This document shows, piece by piece, positions 61,191 through 64,000 of a stretch of DNA of 64,000 bases. Source of the stretch: Bacillus mobilis (lineage in GTDB: Bacteria > Bacillota > Bacilli > Bacillales > Bacillaceae_G); the NCBI RefSeq assembly GCF_001884045.1, contig NZ_MACF01000123.1, forward strand, positions 62,001-126,000, read 5' to 3'. Each line of letters opens with the position of its first letter. The stretch's first letter is position 1. Made by a program: the position numbers and the translations under genes. The notes beneath the pieces were generated by a model. That model searched no databases and was not told the DNA's origin. It worked only from the letters and a program-made list of their open reading frames with translations.

Positions 61191-61373
61191 ATGTTCAAAA
61201 AAATTATTGATTCTTTATTAGGTAGGAAAAAATATCGTTCGTATTCTAGTAGTGATTATCGCCATAGAGGTCGCTCTTATTCAAGTAGCGATTATAAACG
61301 ACGTTCATCTGGTTATGGCCATCAGCATTATAAAAGAAAGCGTAAAAGCCGTAGCTTCTTTTCAAGTAGCTGA
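61191..61373 (+). CDS. Basic Ser/Tyr/Arg-rich peptide with SSSD repeats
   Basis: The 60-residue product has an amphipathic N-terminal helix (MFKKIIDSLLGRKK), two exact copies of RSYSSSDY at residues 16-23 and 28-35, a basic KRKRKSRS stretch and a terminal SSS. It is disordered-looking and strongly basic. Its stop overlaps the kinase start (TGATG), so the kinase is made with it. A phosphorylation substrate or membrane- or nucleic-acid-binding adaptor is inferred from composition and linkage; I know of no assigned function. Confidence 0.8.
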   Translation: MFKKIIDSLLGRKKYRSYSSSDYRHRGRSYSSSDYKRRSSGYGHQHYKRKRKSRSFFSSS

Positions 61374-62194
61374 TGAAATGGCATCGTATACTAGCTTTAT
61401 TTGATAGACCACTTCGAAAAAATACAATCGTTGCAGAACGTTATAAAATTGAATCAGTAATTGGAATGGGCAGTTATGGGGTTACATATGTCGTTAATGA
61501 TTTACAAATAAATAGATATAAAGTCTTAAAACAATTAAGACAAAGTAAACAAAGGCATGAGTCTGGTAGAAAATCATTTGAACAAGAGAAAATGATCTTA
61601 CAAAAATTAGATCATCATGCAATTCCTAGTTTATATGATCATTTCGTATGGGAGAAAAAAAGCTTTTTTGTGATGGAATATATGCCGGGTGAGAATTTCG
61701 AAGATTATATTTTCTTAGATGGGTATGTATATACAGAACGTGAAGTTTTTAAAATTTTATACGATATATTAGAAATTGTATCGGTGTTTCATAGTAAAGG
61801 TATTATTCACCGAGATTTACGTATTCCGAATATATTAATGAAAGAAAATCGAATTAGTATTATTGATTTTGGTTTGGCTAAATTGAAGGGTGAGGGTGAT
61901 GAACGAGCTACAACTTATGAAGGTGAACAAGCTTTGATGCGAGAAGTTCAGTTTCGTAGCGATTTTTATGCGCTTGGTCATTTCTCATTATTTTTATTAT
62001 ATGCAGGCTATGAATCTAATGAAAAATATGAAAAACCATGGTATGACGAATTAACTTTAGAAAATTATAACCGTGAAATGCTTATGCGAATGTTACAAAT
62101 AAAAACGCCGTACTATGAAAATGTACAAGATTTAAAAAAAGATGTAGCTTTTGCTTTAGAAAGGATGGAGGATCCATGTTTCAAAAGTTTTTAG
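61373..62194 (+). CDS. Ser/Thr protein kinase (Hanks type, YbdM-like)
   Basis: The 273-residue soluble kinase has the glycine loop GMGSYGVTYVV, the ATP-anchoring lysine in KVLKQL, the catalytic loop IIHRDLRIPNIL and the DFG motif in SIIDFGLAKL. The loop reads HRDLR rather than the usual HRDLK, but the catalytic Asp and the Asn are present. It has no membrane helix or PASTA repeats, unlike PrkC, and resembles B. subtilis YbdM (PrkD). It overlaps spo0M by 19 bases. Confidence 0.88.
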   Translation: MKWHRILALFDRPLRKNTIVAERYKIESVIGMGSYGVTYVVNDLQINRYKVLKQLRQSKQRHESGRKSFEQEKMILQKLDHHAIPSLYDHFVWEKKSFFVMEYMPGENFEDYIFLDGYVYTEREVFKILYDILEIVSVFHSKGIIHRDLRIPNILMKENRISIIDFGLAKLKGEGDERATTYEGEQALMREVQFRSDFYALGHFSLFLLYAGYESNEKYEKPWYDELTLENYNREMLMRMLQIKTPYYENVQDLKKDVAFALERMEDPCFKSF

Positions 62195-62931
62195 CAAGCG
62201 TTGGTATTGGTAATGCAAAAGTAGATACAGTTCTTGAAAAAGATGAGTATATTGTTGGAGAAGAGATACTAGGAAAGGTTCATATAACTGGAGGTTCAGT
62301 TAGCCAACAAATTGAAAGCATTTACTTAACGTTATCAACATCGTATGTACGAGAAGTGGATGATAAAAAAGTAACAGCAACATATGATTTAGAGCGAGTT
62401 CGTTTAACAGAACCTTTTTCTGTTGAGCCGAATGAAAAAAAGGAAATTCCATTTTCATTTATAATGCCAGTTGAAACACCGCTTACACTTGGAATGAAAA
62501 CAGTTTGGGTGCATACAGGCCTTGATATTAAACGTAGTATAGATCCAAGTGATCGTGATTACATTCAAGTGTTGCCAAATGCATTATTAAATAGTGTGTT
62601 AGAGGGTGTACAACAATTAGGTTTTAAAGCGCGTCATATAGAATGTGAAGAATTACCGTATCGATTACGTAAGCAAGTTCCATTTGCGCAAGAATTTGAG
62701 TTTGTTCCGGTTTCCGGAGAGTATTATGGGAAATTAGATGAACTAGAATTATTAATCTTGCCAAGCGCCTACGATCGACTAGAGATTATTATGGAAGTAG
62801 ACAGAAAATCCCGCGGATTAGCAGGTTTATTTGCAGAAGCGCTTGATCTTGACGAGAAAGTGATTCGCTTTACAGTAATGAATGAAGATATTCCAGCAAT
62901 GAAAGAAAAAATTAACAATTATATTTTTTAA
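62176..62931 (+). CDS. spo0M: Sporulation-control protein Spo0M
   Basis: The 251-residue protein begins MFQKFLASVGIGNAKVDTVL and has the arrestin-like Spo0M domain: GEEILGKVHITGGSVSQQI, EIPFSFIMPVETPLTLG and VWVHTGLDIKRSIDPSDRDY. Spo0M influences sporulation and cell division in Bacillus by an incompletely understood mechanism. Its start lies within the end of the kinase gene, after GGATGGAGG. The linkage to a kinase and a serine-rich peptide suggests regulation by phosphorylation. Confidence 0.92.
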   Translation: MFQKFLASVGIGNAKVDTVLEKDEYIVGEEILGKVHITGGSVSQQIESIYLTLSTSYVREVDDKKVTATYDLERVRLTEPFSVEPNEKKEIPFSFIMPVETPLTLGMKTVWVHTGLDIKRSIDPSDRDYIQVLPNALLNSVLEGVQQLGFKARHIECEELPYRLRKQVPFAQEFEFVPVSGEYYGKLDELELLILPSAYDRLEIIMEVDRKSRGLAGLFAEALDLDEKVIRFTVMNEDIPAMKEKINNYIF

Positions 62932-62948
62932 TAAACTATGCATAAAAA

Positions 62949-62991
62949 AGAAATGGAGAGGAAAACTAAAACAACCGCTCCATTTTTTTGC
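62949..62991 (+). terminator. Terminator of the spo0M operon
   Basis: AAATGGAG pairs with CTCCATTT across a 20-base loop, followed by T residues. Confidence 0.75.
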
Positions 62992-63008
62992 ATAGTGAGG
63001 TTATGTAT

Positions 63009-63644
63009 GTGAAACGATATCGACATTTATACTTGTTAAGTTCTACGCTACTCATTTGTTTTGTCGTATTATCACTTTCGTATCATACCGCTTGTATTGA
63101 GAAATTTGACAATATAGTCGCGCATTTTATTCAAAGTTTTCGAAACGATTATTTGACAGCCTATTTTACTTGGGTGTCATTTATCGGTTCCAAAAGAATA
63201 TATTTTCCGTTGCTCATTATTCTTGTAATGTATTTTCTCGTTAGAAAAAAAATGCTTAGTGCATTACTTCTAACAATTAATTATTATGGATCTCGTTACT
63301 TAAACAGTATGCTTAAACTATGGTACGAACGAGCAAGACCTGATGTAACACAGCTTGTTACGGCAACTGGATATAGTTTTCCGAGCGGTCATACGATGAA
63401 TGCTACTGCTTTTTTAGGATTTATTGCCTACGTCACCATTACTGAAGAACGAATTACATTGCATAAAAAATTGTTGATTATTTTTATAGCGAGCTTTGTT
63501 GTATTATCTATTTCAGTTAGCCGAATTTATCTTGGCGTGCACTATCCATCTGACATATTAGCAGGATGGGCGGCTGGGGGTAGCTGGCTCGTTTTATGTG
63601 TTATATTTCATAAAACGTTCATGAAAAAAGAACCTATGTCATAA
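63009..63644 (+). CDS. PAP2 superfamily membrane phosphatase
   Basis: The 211-residue protein has five or six membrane helices and complete PAP2 motifs: KLWYERARP, YSFPSGHTMNAT and SRIYLGVHYPSD. It probably acts on undecaprenyl pyrophosphate or phosphatidylglycerophosphate at the membrane, and is a shorter relative of the phosphatase at 11521. GTG 63009 is 8 bases after GTGAGG; ATG 63003 is only 2 bases after it. Confidence 0.85.
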   Translation: MKRYRHLYLLSSTLLICFVVLSLSYHTACIEKFDNIVAHFIQSFRNDYLTAYFTWVSFIGSKRIYFPLLIILVMYFLVRKKMLSALLLTINYYGSRYLNSMLKLWYERARPDVTQLVTATGYSFPSGHTMNATAFLGFIAYVTITEERITLHKKLLIIFIASFVVLSISVSRIYLGVHYPSDILAGWAAGGSWLVLCVIFHKTFMKKEPMS

Positions 63645-63660
63645 TAGGTTCTTTTTTCAT
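63627..63660. terminator. Bidirectional terminator
   Basis: AAAAAAGAACCTAT pairs with ATAGGTTCTTTTTT around GTCATA; it overlaps the ends of both convergent genes. Confidence 0.9.
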
Positions 63661-64000
63661 TGGTTCAACATGAATGTGTGCATGGTAAATCCCAAATTTT
63701 TTCCGAAGCATAGCCTCGATGTTGTCAGTAATACAATGGCTTTCACCAACATCCATATGAGCATCAACCTCAATTGTAATATCAACGTACGTTTGATTCC
63801 CGTACATACGCGCGCGAATGTCTACGATGTTTTCCACGCCGCCAATATGTTCAATAGCACCAGCGTACTCTTCCATCTTATCTGGATCGATTCCATCCGT
63901 TAACATATGAGAAGCTTCTACAAAAATTTCCCATGCAGTTTTACAAATAATAAGGCCGACAAGTAAAGCAGCAATAGGATCTAAAATAGGTATTTGGAAC
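63634..64000 (-). CDS. Cation diffusion facilitator, C-terminal part (5' end outside window)
   Basis: The visible 121 residues include the end of the membrane domain (ILDPIAALLVGLIICKTAWEI, then FVEASHMLTD) and the complete cytoplasmic C-terminal domain (VENIVDIRARMYGNQTYVDI, DNIEAMLRKKFGIYHAHIHVEP). The family exports Zn2+, Fe2+, Mn2+ or similar ions in exchange for protons. Metal specificity cannot be told without the first helices. The frame is open to the right edge of the window. Confidence 0.88.
   Translation of the reverse strand, partial: FQIPILDPIAALLVGLIICKTAWEIFVEASHMLTDGIDPDKMEEYAGAIEHIGGVENIVDIRARMYGNQTYVDITIEVDAHMDVGESHCITDNIEAMLRKKFGIYHAHIHVEPMKKEPIMT

Noticed and set aside
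1-64000. CRISPR arrays, insertion sequences, prophage, tRNA or rRNA genes
   Set aside because: No regularly spaced repeats, transposase, integrase, phage structural genes, cloverleaf sequences or rRNA motifs were found on reading through.

Overview
The window is chromosomal DNA of a low-GC, spore-forming Firmicute, almost certainly a member of the Bacillus cereus group. The hemolysin III protein, RacA, the kam (lysine 2,3-aminomutase) locus, Spo0M, YokU, YozE, YozD and YodN-type genes are all of recognisable Bacillus type. No phage, IS element, CRISPR array, rRNA or tRNA was seen. Genes are dense, mostly short transcription units closed by strong hairpin-plus-T-run terminators.

Layout. 0-8.3 kb: tail of a penicillin-binding protein, FMN azoreductase, PlsC acyltransferase, hemolysin III, TatA-TatC, a DegV lipid-binding protein, a metallo-beta-lactamase-fold hydrolase, a Sco copper lipoprotein and an Hsp20. 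8.4-18.6 kb: asparagine synthetase, small membrane proteins and acetyltransferase, a PAP2 phosphatase, a Fur-box iron-siderophore binding lipoprotein, D-amino-acid aminotransferase, nitroreductase, nicotinamidase, Nudix hydrolase and a MscS channel. 18.7-29.3 kb: a YhcYZ/AirSR-like two-component pair, an RpiR regulator, alcohol dehydrogenase with a Rex-like site, an orphan ABC permease pair, and a gluconate operon (gntK-gntP-gnd) with a clear promoter and operator-like palindrome. 29.6-38.8 kb: two glycosyltransferase genes, azobenzene reductase plus MFS pump, a YdcF protein, an OpuF-type osmolyte ABC transporter with permease and binding protein fused, and an amino-acid permease.

38.8-50.3 kb: an McrB-like AAA+ ATPase overlapping a DUF2357/PD-(D/E)XK nuclease (a candidate McrBC-type defence pair), a GNAT protein, RacA, a CNNM/MpfA-type Mg exporter behind an elaborate RNA leader, an aldehyde dehydrogenase, YueI, a histidine kinase and a DUF4397 protein. 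51.2-60.6 kb: the kam locus yodT-yodS-yodR-yodQ-yodP-kamR followed by kamA-yokU-yozE and yodN. The first six genes are chained by overlaps, and kamA has a textbook sigma-54 -24/-12 element whose activator KamR is encoded just upstream. 60.6-64 kb: small proteins including YozD, a three-gene unit (basic Ser-Ser-Ser-Asp-repeat peptide, Ser/Thr kinase, Spo0M), a PAP2 phosphatase and the end of a cation diffusion facilitator.

The most interesting items are the McrB/DUF2357 pair; the peptide-kinase-Spo0M operon; the two-hairpin leader with a four-codon ORF before the Mg exporter; a structured element at 4.2 kb; and several unannotated very small genes (27, 43 and 21 residues) plus a cysteine-rich remnant at 25.2 kb. 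All functional statements are from reading the sequence and family knowledge; no database search was run.
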